Counted from the first letter of the stretch, positions 55,342-62,974 are shown. The stretch is 64,000 nucleotides of DNA from Devosia pacifica (GCF_014652635.1 NZ_BMZE01000001.1:692051-756050); one strand, 5' to 3'. The notes: generated by a model not told the origin, from the letters alone. Translations and numbers: made by a program.

Positions 55342-55517
55342 TCGTATCGGCCCCTTCGCGGTGATGGAATTACAAGTTCAGGACGCTTGTCCTCTGTCAG
55401 CATGGCGCGCTGCCTGCGGAGTGTCTGGCGCCGGCCCTCGACGCCCGGTCCCGCATTGCGCAGATCGTGCAGCTCTTCATCGATCAGGCGGATGCGGTCT
55501 TCGACTGTGCGGGTCAT
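55338..55517 (-). CDS. 59-residue helical phage protein
   Basis: A short charged helical protein (MTRTVEDRIRLIDEELHDLR at the start, ending PSPRRGRYE). It is coupled to both neighbours by 4-base overlaps, so it looks real despite its size. Function is unknown. Confidence 0.65.
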   Translation of the reverse strand: MTRTVEDRIRLIDEELHDLRNAGPGVEGRRQTLRRQRAMLTEDKRPELVIPSPRRGRYE

Positions 55518-56335
55518 GCTGCCCCCGAAAACAAGCCGGGCTGCGTTGCAGTCTCAGGCGGCTGCCACTTTTCAAAGTCCGCCTCGATCTGCTCGAAGTT
55601 GACGGGGTGCTGCTTACGGAAGTCGGGCAGCCCCGGCCCTGCGATCCATCCGCCTGCCCCGTCTTTCACCAGCCAGCGTGAGTGCGGCGCAGTCCACAGT
55701 GTCATGTTGATTTTAAAGTGCTTGAAGTCGCCGCGAGTGACATAGCCTCGCTTCGCAAGCGTCACGACGATCTTGATCGCCTTTACCTTCCACGGTGTCA
55801 GAGAAACCGGCGACTTGTCGCCTGCAACGACATCCGGCACCCAATCTGGCAACGTGATGCGCTTTGCCGGCGCGCGCTCGAACCAGTCACCGAATACATC
55901 ATCGCCTGGCAAGTTCGGCTCGAAGGGATGAGAGTACGCACTTCCCCCGATGCTCACCATTTCGCCCCGGCGGCCGTACCACCGCGGCATGCCATCAGCA
56001 TCAAGTTCGAGATTGCGCATGCGGATGATCGTAATTCCGAGACCTGCGCACACAGCGGAGAGATCAGTATTTACCCCGGCCGGCACGAGCACTGCCCTGC
56101 AATCAGGCTGGAAGCCGTCGAGCGTGTAAACCCATCGCCCTTTTTCCATTGCCTGGGCGATCACCTTCGCGTTCAGCTTCAGCTTGGCCTCAACGCCAAT
56201 CTGAAAACCGTCTGCCGAGCGAACCAGCAAGATATCGAATCCGCCGGTCTCTGGATATGCAATCCAGCCGTCCGGAAGGCATGCGATAAACAGCCTGCAC
56301 AAATCGGTTTCGCGAGAAAATGCTGCCTTGGTCAT
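55514..56335 (-). CDS. Putative PD-(D/E)XK-like phage nuclease
   Basis: A 273-residue protein. The N-terminal third has the spacing of a PD-(D/E)XK fold: an early Glu (FSRETDLC), ETGGFDILLV (Asp) and GVEAKLKLN (E-x-K), followed by AQAMEKGRWVYTLDGF, as in VRR-NUC and related nucleases. A middle DVFGDWFERAPAKRITLPDWV and a C-terminal winged-helix-like part (KAIKIVVTLAKRGYVTRGDFKH) follow. It lies in the replication block. Nuclease function is inferred from the motif. Confidence 0.6.
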   Translation of the reverse strand: MTKAAFSRETDLCRLFIACLPDGWIAYPETGGFDILLVRSADGFQIGVEAKLKLNAKVIAQAMEKGRWVYTLDGFQPDCRAVLVPAGVNTDLSAVCAGLGITIIRMRNLELDADGMPRWYGRRGEMVSIGGSAYSHPFEPNLPGDDVFGDWFERAPAKRITLPDWVPDVVAGDKSPVSLTPWKVKAIKIVVTLAKRGYVTRGDFKHFKINMTLWTAPHSRWLVKDGAGGWIAGPGLPDFRKQHPVNFEQIEADFEKWQPPETATQPGLFSGAA

Positions 56336-56526
56336 GCGCGGTTCTCCGGCTTGTGCTCGCGGCAGTAGGTCTTCTGCCTACCGTTGCCGTCACGATAGCC
56401 GTGAGGGGCGAAAGCGGTGCAGCCGGGATGGTCGCACCAGCTTACGAGCGCTTGAGGCTGCGTTGGCTCTGTGTCGCCCCTACGGATGATCGGCTTGCCG
56501 CTGTCCACGAGTTCGCTTGGCATCAT
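56332..56526 (-). CDS. Small zinc-finger-like phage protein
   Basis: A 64-residue protein whose second half reads WCDHPGCTAF then RQKTYCREHKP, a C-x4-C and C-x2-H pattern suggesting a zinc knuckle. Coupled to both neighbours by 4-base overlaps. Probably binds nucleic acid; function unknown. Confidence 0.65.
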   Translation of the reverse strand: MMPSELVDSGKPIIRRGDTEPTQPQALVSWCDHPGCTAFAPHGYRDGNGRQKTYCREHKPENRA

Positions 56527-57383
56527 GCTGCGCGCCTCGCTCCGAACTGGCGGTCGGCATCACTGAGCAAATGCTTGGGCACCAGGCAGCCGTCTGCGAA
56601 CGGTGGCGGGCCGTATGTTTGCGATGACCATTCGCGGCGTTCTCTGGCGAACTCGAGCACGGTTTGCCACTTGCTGTCAGGCCACGAGGCTAGCGCTGCT
56701 TTTGGGTCCGGCTTGGCTTCGGACGCAATGCCGAGGCGATGCTTGGCGTCGTCCTTGATGCCCTCGACGTAATAGCCCCATGATCGCGGCCTGAAGCCGG
56801 CCGCGGCTTTGGCCCGGATGTACGGCAGGATATCATCCCGGAGCGAATACCCGGCTTGGATCAGACCAACGATCGGCCCGACATGCAGCAGTTTCGGGTT
56901 TCGCTCTTCACGAAAGTCGCTGATGCCAGCGGCCTCGAGCAGCTGATCGGTGAGCTTCCGATAATCGATTGCGCCTGCCGCGCGATGCTGCGTAGCAGCT
57001 ATTGGTTCTGGTTCTGGTTCTGTATGGTTTTGCGGTGGCTTTTCTAAGTCCTTGATTTTTCTAGGACCGCGCGCATTTTCGGCCTGTTTATCTTGAACTT
57101 TCGCGAGAGTTTCGAGCTCCGAAACTGCGCGATAATTCGTCAGAAACTCGCCCGAAACTTCCAGTTTACCCGAGGAGACAAGTGCCTCACGGATCGAATT
57201 CCACTTCCTGACGGAGCACCCGAGCAGCCCAGAAATATAGCGGGCATCGTCCGGCAGATTGCCGCCCTGCATGTAGATCAGGTCCAAGACGACGCGGTAG
57301 GCACACTTGACCTCGAACGGCATCCCGATGGTGCCTTCGATGAAGTCGCGGGGATAAGCCTTGTAGTAAGGCAGGCCGTTCAT
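56523..57383 (-). CDS. DUF1376 phage replication protein
   Basis: A 286-residue protein. The first 100 residues match DUF1376 (YKAYPRDFIEGTIGMPFEVKC, AYRVVLDLIYMQGGNLPDD, SGLLGCSVRKWNSIREALV), a winged-helix domain common in phage replication initiators. The C-terminal half has a DnaC/DnaT-like or helicase-loader-like pattern (YIRAKAAAGFRPRSWGYYVEG). It overlaps the DnaB helicase gene by one base, as expected for an initiator/loader pair. Confidence 0.85.
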   Translation of the reverse strand: MNGLPYYKAYPRDFIEGTIGMPFEVKCAYRVVLDLIYMQGGNLPDDARYISGLLGCSVRKWNSIREALVSSGKLEVSGEFLTNYRAVSELETLAKVQDKQAENARGPRKIKDLEKPPQNHTEPEPEPIAATQHRAAGAIDYRKLTDQLLEAAGISDFREERNPKLLHVGPIVGLIQAGYSLRDDILPYIRAKAAAGFRPRSWGYYVEGIKDDAKHRLGIASEAKPDPKAALASWPDSKWQTVLEFARERREWSSQTYGPPPFADGCLVPKHLLSDADRQFGARRAA

Positions 57384-58789
57384 CAGTATCTCCTCGCGAG
57401 GTTGCGGATTGCGTTCGAGGGCATGTGGACGAAGGCCTCGACGGTACGGGTCGCGCCCTGGCGCTGCTTGGCCACATTGATCTCAAGAACGTTGCGGCAG
57501 TCGCGCAGCCGCTCCATGCGGATCATGTCCTTGTCCGGCTCGGTCTCTTTGGTGCGCTCGAGGTAATAGGCCTCGCGATAGAGTAGCACGACCGTATCGG
57601 CGTCTTCCTCGATGCGACCGGATTCGCGCAGGTCAGACAGTTGCGGGCGCTTGTTCTCTCGGCTCTCGACGCCACGGCTCAACTGGCAGAGCAGTAGAAC
57701 CGGGATCTGCATATCCTTTGCCAGAACCTTGAGCGCTGAGGTGATGGCACCAAGCTCCAGATGCCGGGCGCCTGCGTAGCGGTCACCGGATGCAATCAAG
57801 CCCAGATGATCCACCACAAGAAGATCGAGTGTCGCATTGAAATCGCGCATGAGCGGTTTGCGGGCTGCGCGCGCCCGGGCGGCGATCTGGGAGACCGTCA
57901 GGCCCGGCTCCTGCTCGATGATAAGCGGATACTGCCTCACTCGCTCCAAGGCGACCGAGAGGCGCTGCATGTCGGCCTGAGACACCTTGGCGTCTCGAAT
58001 GTCGGTATAGGCGATCGGCGTTTGGTCGGGTTCGTATGCGATGTCTGAGAGAACGCGTTGGCCAAGCGACACTTCACCCATCTCCAGCGAGACGAATAGG
58101 ACGCCTGCCCCACTCCGCGCCGCAGCGAGGCACGAACTCAATGCAAGCGTGGTCTTGCCCATAGAGGGCCTTGCTGCAGCTATGGTGAGTTCGCCCGGGT
58201 AAAGCTTGGTCACGTCATCGAGGTCTGAGACGCCCCAGCCGATACCCGTCTCAACGCCATGCTCCATGCGGTCCAGCAAGACGCTATGAGCCGAGGCAAC
58301 CGCATCACCAACAGAGACGCGGCGCGAACCCTTGTTGGCTGTTGCCATCACGATGGCGTCTAGGTCGGTGATGATGCTCGAAGCCACTTCGCCGGGCGTG
58401 CCGCCGCTGTAGCCCTGTGACGCCCGGTCGGAGAGCATTCGGCCCGATTGCTCCAGCCGACGATAGTTCGCGGCCTCTGCAATCACACGGGCATAGTCAG
58501 GCGCATTGAGGACAGTCGTGGCGTTCGCTGCGAGCTTGGCGATGTACTCGCCCGTCGTCATCCCTTTGACGAGGACGGTCTTGGCGTCCAGGCCGAGCAC
58601 CGATTGCATCAGTGTCACGTCAACGCGCCGCCCCTCATCGCGAGCGCGCAAGAAGGCGTCGTAGACTTGGACATGCACCGGCTCTGAGAAATCCTCGGCC
58701 CTCACAAGCCCATCGACAACATCGAGAGCGTCAGGGTTCATCAGTACGGCGCCGATCAGGGCCTGTTCGGCATCGAGATTGATATTCAT
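57383..58789 (-). CDS. dnaB: Replicative DNA helicase, DnaB-like
   Basis: A 468-residue helicase. The N-terminal DnaB domain begins NLDAEQALIGAVLMNPDAL; the RecA-like domain has Walker A ARPSMGKTTLAL near residue 210, LFVSLEMGEVSLGQR, Walker B DLLVVDHLGLI and the arginine-finger region LSDLRESGRIEEDAD. It unwinds phage DNA at the fork. The ATG at 58789 overlaps the small upstream gene by 4 bases. Confidence 0.93.
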   Translation of the reverse strand: MNINLDAEQALIGAVLMNPDALDVVDGLVRAEDFSEPVHVQVYDAFLRARDEGRRVDVTLMQSVLGLDAKTVLVKGMTTGEYIAKLAANATTVLNAPDYARVIAEAANYRRLEQSGRMLSDRASQGYSGGTPGEVASSIITDLDAIVMATANKGSRRVSVGDAVASAHSVLLDRMEHGVETGIGWGVSDLDDVTKLYPGELTIAAARPSMGKTTLALSSCLAAARSGAGVLFVSLEMGEVSLGQRVLSDIAYEPDQTPIAYTDIRDAKVSQADMQRLSVALERVRQYPLIIEQEPGLTVSQIAARARAARKPLMRDFNATLDLLVVDHLGLIASGDRYAGARHLELGAITSALKVLAKDMQIPVLLLCQLSRGVESRENKRPQLSDLRESGRIEEDADTVVLLYREAYYLERTKETEPDKDMIRMERLRDCRNVLEINVAKQRQGATRTVEAFVHMPSNAIRNLARRY

Positions 58790-58968
58790 GCAGCAGGCTC
58801 CGTGAAGAGCGAGAGCCAGCGTGCCCATGCCTTGCCGGCGGCGATGCCATCATGGATGTCGTGCGTTTGCTCTGCCCGCTCCTTGGCGTTCAGATAGGCG
58901 CGCCACAGGATCTGCAGCTTCTCGGCGCGAGACGTTCGCGTGTCGTCGAGGACGATGATCTCACCCAC
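58786..58968 (-). CDS. 60-residue hypothetical phage protein
   Basis: A short helical protein (TSRAEKLQILWRAYLNAKER, then AGKAWARWLSLFTEPAA). Coupled to DnaB by a 4-base overlap and to the DnaA-like gene by 8 bases. Small size and placement directly before the helicase suggest a loader or regulator of replication, without sequence proof. Confidence 0.65.
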   Translation of the reverse strand: MGEIIVLDDTRTSRAEKLQILWRAYLNAKERAEQTHDIHDGIAAGKAWARWLSLFTEPAA

Positions 58969-59380
58969 GGCGAGCCTCCAGACGTTCGACGTGTTTGAAG
59001 TATGCGGAGCGCACCGTGGTGATGTCCCTGTTGCCCAGGCATCTGGCGATTGCCGCCCAACTCATGCGCTTCTCGATGCGAAGCTGGTAAATTGCCTCAA
59101 AGCGAGCATTCGCGATCGGGCGGACCTTGGACGGAGAGATGATGTCTTTGGCGGTCACACCGTTAGAGGCGGCAATCACCGCGACGATTTCCGCCCAATG
59201 TCGAGGCTCGGTCGGCTTGCGTGGACCGATAGGCTCGGCATAGCCACGTCTTGGAAGCTTCGGCTCAGGCGAAGCCGGGATCACAAGACGGGTCACCGGA
59301 CGCGCGGGATAGAGCCGGTCATGCCGCGCCCGGTATTCCTGACGCATCTGATTGGCTGAGGCGTATTCAATGGCTTGCAT
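58961..59380 (-). CDS. DnaA domain IV-like phage protein without an ATPase domain
   Basis: A 139-residue protein. The C-terminal 70 residues (VIAASNGVTAKDIISPSKVR, MSWAAIARCLGNRDITTVRS) follow the DnaA domain IV pattern, where the last part is GGRDHTTV in DnaA. No AAA+ domain is present, so it can bind DnaA-box-like sites but not act as a classical initiator. A strong GGAGG lies 5 bases before the ATG. It lies between RusA and DnaB, so it may mark the phage origin or recruit host DnaA. Confidence 0.75.
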   Translation of the reverse strand: MQAIEYASANQMRQEYRARHDRLYPARPVTRLVIPASPEPKLPRRGYAEPIGPRKPTEPRHWAEIVAVIAASNGVTAKDIISPSKVRPIANARFEAIYQLRIEKRMSWAAIARCLGNRDITTVRSAYFKHVERLEARRG

Positions 59381-59745
59381 CTATGCCTCCTCAGAAGCTG
59401 ATGCTCTGAAAGGCAGACCCGGACCTCGCCACCCTTCACAACAGGGCCAATGGCGTAGGTGCAGACGAACTTGGAATCGTCTATGCCGAGAGCATCAGCG
59501 ATGCCGTCTGTTGCTGCCTGCATGCTGGAAATGAGGTTATCGCGATCCCTGCGGCGCCCGTCCGGCGGGCAGAACAGCATCGAGACGCTGACGCTGTGCC
59601 AGTCAGGTTTCTTTTCGACAGCAGCCCGGACAGCCCAGCCAGCATCCGTTCGCGCGGCCTTAGCCGCAGCGGCTTTCGGCGCCCAATGAGTGCGAGCGTT
59701 CGGGGATAGTTTCTTGTCTGGCCAAGGCAGGGTTATGCAGGTCAT
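59293..59745 (-). CDS. RusA-family Holliday junction resolvase
   Basis: A 150-residue enzyme that cuts four-way junctions. RusA features: LSPNARTHWAPKAAAAKAAR, DRDNLISSMQAATDGIADAL and DDSKFV, with the acidic residues of the active site. The last 29 codons run into the DnaA-like gene (88-base overlap) and read CLSEHQLLRRHRCKPL, which has no family match, so the natural end may be shorter in relatives or a frameshift may extend it. Confidence 0.82.
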   Translation of the reverse strand: MTCITLPWPDKKLSPNARTHWAPKAAAAKAARTDAGWAVRAAVEKKPDWHSVSVSMLFCPPDGRRRDRDNLISSMQAATDGIADALGIDDSKFVCTYAIGPVVKGGEVRVCLSEHQLLRRHRCKPLNTPQPIRCVRNTGRGMTGSIPRVR

Positions 59746-59960
59746 CCTGCAGCCCTCGGAAGATGAGGATTGCGAGCGACAACATCACGGACTTCTTGAG
59801 GATGGACGCCGAACATGAAGGCGATATCGGAAACAGGATGTCGCTTGCGCAGCATCTCCGAAAGCCGGTCCATGTCGGCCATCGTCCACCTGAGGTTCAG
59901 ATGCACGGTGGTTTGTGCGGGGATGATGTCCGATCGGGACCAATTGGTTTCCGGTGTCAC
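59742..59960 (-). CDS. Small phage protein with HTH-like segment
   Basis: A 72-residue protein with a possible helix-turn-helix (RLSEMLRKRHPVSDIAFMF, GVHPQEVRDVVARN). Coupled to RusA and the next gene by 4-base overlaps. Probably DNA-binding; role unknown. Confidence 0.62.
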   Translation of the reverse strand: MTPETNWSRSDIIPAQTTVHLNLRWTMADMDRLSEMLRKRHPVSDIAFMFGVHPQEVRDVVARNPHLPRAAG

Positions 59961-60172
59961 GCCCTGCCCTCCGCACCACGCGACTGGCGGTCAGCGCGAA
60001 CCTTGTCTGCAAGATCAGCAGGACGGCCGGCAGCCGCAGCATTGAACAGCTTCCGCCGACGCGATTTGGTAAAGCCGTTGGACTTCAGCAGCCGCTCGAG
60101 AGCTGCACAATTGGCCTGATGCTTGGCCTGCCATTCCTTTGTGCCCTTAGTGGGCATTGTGAGCGCGCTCAT
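59957..60172 (-). CDS. Small basic phage protein
   Basis: A 71-residue basic protein (MPTKGTKEWQAKHQANCAAL, then GFTKSRRRKLFNAAAAGRPA). No family recognised. Overlaps its neighbours by 1-4 bases, so it belongs to the early operon. Confidence 0.6.
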   Translation of the reverse strand: MSALTMPTKGTKEWQAKHQANCAALERLLKSNGFTKSRRRKLFNAAAAGRPADLADKVRADRQSRGAEGRA

Positions 60173-60396
60173 CAGAACGGTATCCCGTCATCAGACACGA
60201 TGGTGATTTTCTCAGGCCCCGGCTTCGGCAGGTGATATCCGGCGACGGCTTCAAGAACGTAGAACTCTGCACCCGGGCACGTGCTAGAGAGCCGACGCGC
60301 CTCAGCGTGGGCGAGATCTAGGACGTGGTGCTTCTTGGTTGGAGCGCCGCCTTGTGGGCTCCACACCATCCAGAACTGACTAACTGCGGTCGTCAT
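60172..60396 (-). CDS. Small phage protein
   Basis: A 74-residue protein, FWMVWSPQGGAPTKKHHVLD then AEARRLSSTCPGAEFYVLEA; similar short proteins occur in phage early operons. The ATG overlaps the possible gene upstream by 17 bases. Function unknown. Confidence 0.65.
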   Translation of the reverse strand: MTTAVSQFWMVWSPQGGAPTKKHHVLDLAHAEARRLSSTCPGAEFYVLEAVAGYHLPKPGPEKITIVSDDGIPF

Positions 60397-60574
60397 CGTG
60401 TTCCTCCGGTTCGTTCGTTTCAGTCAGGCTCGGATCGGTCGCGGACTCCGGGCATATCCATTGAGCAAAGGCATCCGCCTTGCGTACTCGGTGACGCGCC
60501 CACCTAGCTCTCAGTGCGAGCGGCAATGAGCGCAGTAAGGCGATCCTCACGAGCTTTGAGACGTTGCCTTTCAA
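60380..60574 (-). CDS. Doubtful small phage ORF
   Basis: A 64-codon frame overlapping both neighbours (17 bases and 71 bases). The second half (KADAFAQWICPESATDPSLT) looks more protein-like than the first. If translated it may start internally at a non-ATG codon. Included because it fills the 107-base gap between two real genes. Confidence 0.3.
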   Translation of the reverse strand: MKGNVSKLVRIALLRSLPLALRARWARHRVRKADAFAQWICPESATDPSLTETNEPEEHDDDRS

Positions 60575-60833
60575 TGCGGGCCTCCTCGACGGCCACCGCC
60601 GTCAGATCCTGGATTTCGTAGTGGTCGACGCGCCGGGCTTCCTTGAACCAGAGCGAGCGCACGCGGCGCTCCGTCCACTGGCGAGGGCGTTCCCTCAGCA
60701 CATCTGCGGGTAGTCCACGCTCACGTCTCTTGAGCGCTTCGAACGCCGCGCCAATTGCGGCCTTTGCATTCCGACCCGAACGGATCGAAAAGGTGTCTTG
60801 AATAAGTTCTGATGCAAAATTGGCGTCAGTCAT
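60504..60833 (-). CDS. Phage protein with C-terminal charged helix
   Basis: A 109-residue protein starting MTDANFASELIQDTFSIRSG, with WTERRVRSLWFKEARRVDHYE in the middle and a coiled-coil-like end (EEARIERQRLKAREDRLTAL). The pattern RRVRxLW...RxDHYE occurs in unnamed phage early proteins. The frame is open to 60998, but the conserved-looking part begins at the ATG 60833. Function unknown. Confidence 0.65.
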   Translation of the reverse strand: MTDANFASELIQDTFSIRSGRNAKAAIGAAFEALKRRERGLPADVLRERPRQWTERRVRSLWFKEARRVDHYEIQDLTAVAVEEARIERQRLKAREDRLTALIAARTES

Positions 60834-60834
60834 T

Positions 60835-61377
60835 TCACGCTGACCCTTGGATGAATGTGCCGAGATCTCGGCTGAGTAGGTCGAGTCCTTGGATGGGTAT
60901 TCCACGTCCTTGGTCCCTTCTCTCGCTACGGTTGAAGCCATCGAAGGCAGCAACCGCTGAAAGGATCGGAACATGACGATGAGAGCGCTCGGGGACATCT
61001 GCCAGGACGTGCTGAGCGCGCTTGAAGAGGATATGGCCGGGAGCAGCCACAGAGGCGCTCACCGGAATGGGGGTGCCGATGACGCGAGGGAGGACGGATC
61101 GCATCGCCGGCATTTGGCTAGTGGTCACGAGGAGGAGGGAACGGGCCCGACTAGCCAAACTGAGAATTTGGGAGAAAAGCGCCGGAGCACAAAGGCCCCG
61201 GCTAGTCAGCAAGGAAACGTGATAGATACAACTGAACCCCGGACATATCCGGGTGAGCCCTGCCCGGCGGATCAGCGCCAACCAGTCCTGAGATTGATCT
61301 ACAATCGCAGGTGGAAGCCGACGCGCGGAAGGGCACGCATCAGCTCGCATCTGAGATTGGTGTGGAGTCGCGATCAT
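60835..61377 (-). CDS. Doubtful 180-codon ORF in a gap of the early operon
   Basis: The only minus-strand frame spanning the otherwise empty stretch 60834-61373. Its ATG overlaps the stop of the 45-residue membrane gene (ATGA), which favours it. Its composition (many Arg, Ser, Leu and Pro, with no clear hydrophobic core) does not look like a normal protein. I could find no better gene in this 540-base stretch on either strand; it also holds three GGCTAGT motifs. Confidence 0.25.
   Translation of the reverse strand: MIATPHQSQMRADACPSARRLPPAIVDQSQDWLALIRRAGLTRICPGFSCIYHVSLLTSRGLCAPALFSQILSLASRARSLLLVTTSQMPAMRSVLPRVIGTPIPVSASVAAPGHILFKRAQHVLADVPERSHRHVPILSAVAAFDGFNRSERRDQGRGIPIQGLDLLSRDLGTFIQGSA
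61114..61206. repeat. Three copies of GGCTAGT around an inverted repeat
   Basis: TTGGCTAGT (61114-61122) and ACTAGCCAA (61150-61158) form a perfect 9-base inverted repeat 27 bases apart; a third copy GGCTAGT lies at 61200-61206. Clustering of a 7-base word in a stretch with no convincing gene suggests a protein-binding region or a hairpin. Confidence 0.4.
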
Positions 61378-61511
61378 AGCTGCGCACCGAGGATAACGAC
61401 GGCGCATATGGCGACAGCCAGCAACATAGCGCTGCACACGAGGGCATAAGCGATAGAGGAAAGTCCCCGGCGCTTTGCGCCAGGGATAAGCATGCTGATG
61501 AAACTAGCCAT
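61374..61511 (-). CDS. 45-residue phage membrane protein
   Basis: ATG at 61511, overlapping the end of the DUF2303 gene by 8 bases, with GAGG 9 bases upstream. The sequence has a basic segment (PGAKRRGLSS) and one membrane helix (YALVCSAMLLAVAICAVVIL). Early-expressed single-helix proteins can inhibit host functions or block superinfection. Too small for family recognition. Confidence 0.5.
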   Translation of the reverse strand: MASFISMLIPGAKRRGLSSIAYALVCSAMLLAVAICAVVILGAQL

Positions 61512-62310
61512 CGATTGCCGCCTCATAGACCGGGACGTCCGATACGGCCTCGGCGACGGCGGCTATGATGTCAGAGAAAGCCGCGTCTCGGATGTGCTTG
61601 ATCCGGTGAAGATCAATCCACATGACGAGCTTGCCTTCATTGATCCGGTAGCGGAAAAACGCCGTGATCTTGTACCGGTCTCCACCGTAAAAGACTGGCA
61701 CACCAAGCTCGATCTCCGTCGGGATCGGCAACTTGCCCGATATGCCGCCAGTCGCCGTGGTGTCATCCGTATAGTCGAGAGTGACAGAGCCGTTCTCGAG
61801 GCGAATGCCAGACTTGAACGTGACCTTCTTTTTGGCGTCGAGGGTCTTCGCCAGTTCCAACATTGTCGCCCCATCAGGGGTAACGACGTCTTCGCGGTTC
61901 TCTTCGATGAAGGTGGCAAACGCCTCCTGGTTCATCGGCTTGCCGCTGATGCTGGTCCAACGTTTCCATTCCTCGGAGAACGGAGCGCTGTATCGGATAC
62001 GGTTGGCTTTATGAGCTGGCGCGTTCTCAGCCGTGACAAAGTCAATCACAGCCTCCACCGATCCCGCCTCGACGTCGGCAAATATGGAAGTTGCCGGGGT
62101 GCGATGCCGGTTTGTGTAATCGATCAGGGCTTGAACGGTTCGCGCCGAAACCGAAGCCTTGGCGTAGGCCGGCGCCGGCATGAAACGCTCTAGATCAGAC
62201 AACTCCGCGCCATCAGGGACGATCGCATATGCGCCACCGTTCTCGATGAAATTGGCCTTTCCTGCCGACAATCCAGCCTGCACGGCGCTGCGGATCTCGG
62301 AATTATCCAT
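61504..62310 (-). CDS. DUF2303 phage protein
   Basis: A 268-residue protein of the DUF2303 family, recognised by DGAELSDLERFMPAP, the YTNRHRTPATSIFADVEAG block, and EWKRWTSISGKPMNQEAFATFIEENREDV. Proteins of this family lie in early recombination/replication operons of many phages; function is not established. ATG 62310 has AGGA 8 bases before it; the gene overlaps the preceding one by 8 bases. Confidence 0.85.
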   Translation of the reverse strand: MDNSEIRSAVQAGLSAGKANFIENGGAYAIVPDGAELSDLERFMPAPAYAKASVSARTVQALIDYTNRHRTPATSIFADVEAGSVEAVIDFVTAENAPAHKANRIRYSAPFSEEWKRWTSISGKPMNQEAFATFIEENREDVVTPDGATMLELAKTLDAKKKVTFKSGIRLENGSVTLDYTDDTTATGGISGKLPIPTEIELGVPVFYGGDRYKITAFFRYRINEGKLVMWIDLHRIKHIRDAAFSDIIAAVAEAVSDVPVYEAAIDG

Positions 62311-62638
62311 TGGCCGCATCCTTCACCGGACGGTCTTCGTGCTTAACTTCACGCAGCGGCATTTCGGTTTGCCGCGGATCGTTGCGAAGAAGCGACCCGG
62401 AGGAAGTAGCGAAGAACAAGGTGGAGCCAACGGCCTGCTTGGGCACCTTCTGCTTGATGTCAGGAATAACCTGAACACTGCCCTCGCCGTTCGGCTTGAT
62501 GGAAAGCTTCAGCGAAAGCTCGCCAACCTTTCCTGTCTCGAGGACGCCGGTAACGACCTCCCCGAGTTGGGTGCCGAGGTCTTCATAGATGGTGCCGCCG
62601 GAAAGCTCTCGGAGCACGTCTGCAAATGCACGAGACAT
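62303..62638 (-). CDS. Hypothetical early phage protein paired with DUF2303
   Basis: A 111-residue protein (MSRAFADVLRELSGGTIYED at the start, KLSIKPNGEGSVQVIPDIK in the middle). It is the usual small partner upstream of DUF2303 genes. GAGG 6 bases before the ATG sets the start. Function unknown. Confidence 0.68.
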   Translation of the reverse strand: MSRAFADVLRELSGGTIYEDLGTQLGEVVTGVLETGKVGELSLKLSIKPNGEGSVQVIPDIKQKVPKQAVGSTLFFATSSGSLLRNDPRQTEMPLREVKHEDRPVKDAANG

Positions 62639-62721
62639 TGTCGTCCTCACATTCTGGGACGCATCTACGGCTGCATCGCCATGGAAAGGGAAACCGCCCG
62701 TAGCCGGTATGCGATGACCGA

Positions 62722-62946
62722 TCATGCCGCTTCCTCGGGTTTGCCGAAGACGTCAGGGCGCAGATCGTGGCGGGAAATGAACCCGTTCGACCACTCGTGC
62801 AGCTTGCCAGCCATTTCGGGAGAGACGCGGCCTATCCGGCGCGCACGCCAGATAGCGTGTTGGGAATATCCAAGCGCCTTTCCGAGCTTTTCTTCGGAGC
62901 CGGCGCGCCGCACAGCGGCTGTAAGAAGGTCGCGAACGTGTTCCAT
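62722..62946 (-). CDS. Cro-like/YdaS-type DNA-binding protein
   Basis: A 74-residue protein with an HTH (AGSEEKLGKALGYSQHAIWR, then RIGRVSPEMAGKLHEW) of the YdaS/Cro type, divergent from the CI-like gene. It should repress the lysogenic promoter and open the early operon. The start ATG at 62946 has no ribosome site. The likely transcription start falls within a few bases of it, suggesting a leaderless message. Confidence 0.8.
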   Translation of the reverse strand: MEHVRDLLTAAVRRAGSEEKLGKALGYSQHAIWRARRIGRVSPEMAGKLHEWSNGFISRHDLRPDVFGKPEEAA

Positions 62947-62951
62947 ACACA

Positions 62952-62974
62952 CACACTTACACCCAATAAGTGTG
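62952..62974. promoter_or_regulatory. Candidate operator O1 for CI/Cro
   Basis: CACACTTA-7 bases-TAAGTGTG, a perfect 8-base inverted repeat. It overlies the -10 and spacer of the early promoter, so a bound repressor would block it. Confidence 0.6.

Noticed and set aside
60973-61449. Plus-strand 158-codon ORF in the early-operon gap
   Set aside because: No promoter or ribosome site, opposite to the operon, and a low-complexity Gly/Arg/Ser composition.
61492-62193. Plus-strand 233-codon ORF
   Set aside because: Antisense to the DUF2303 gene.
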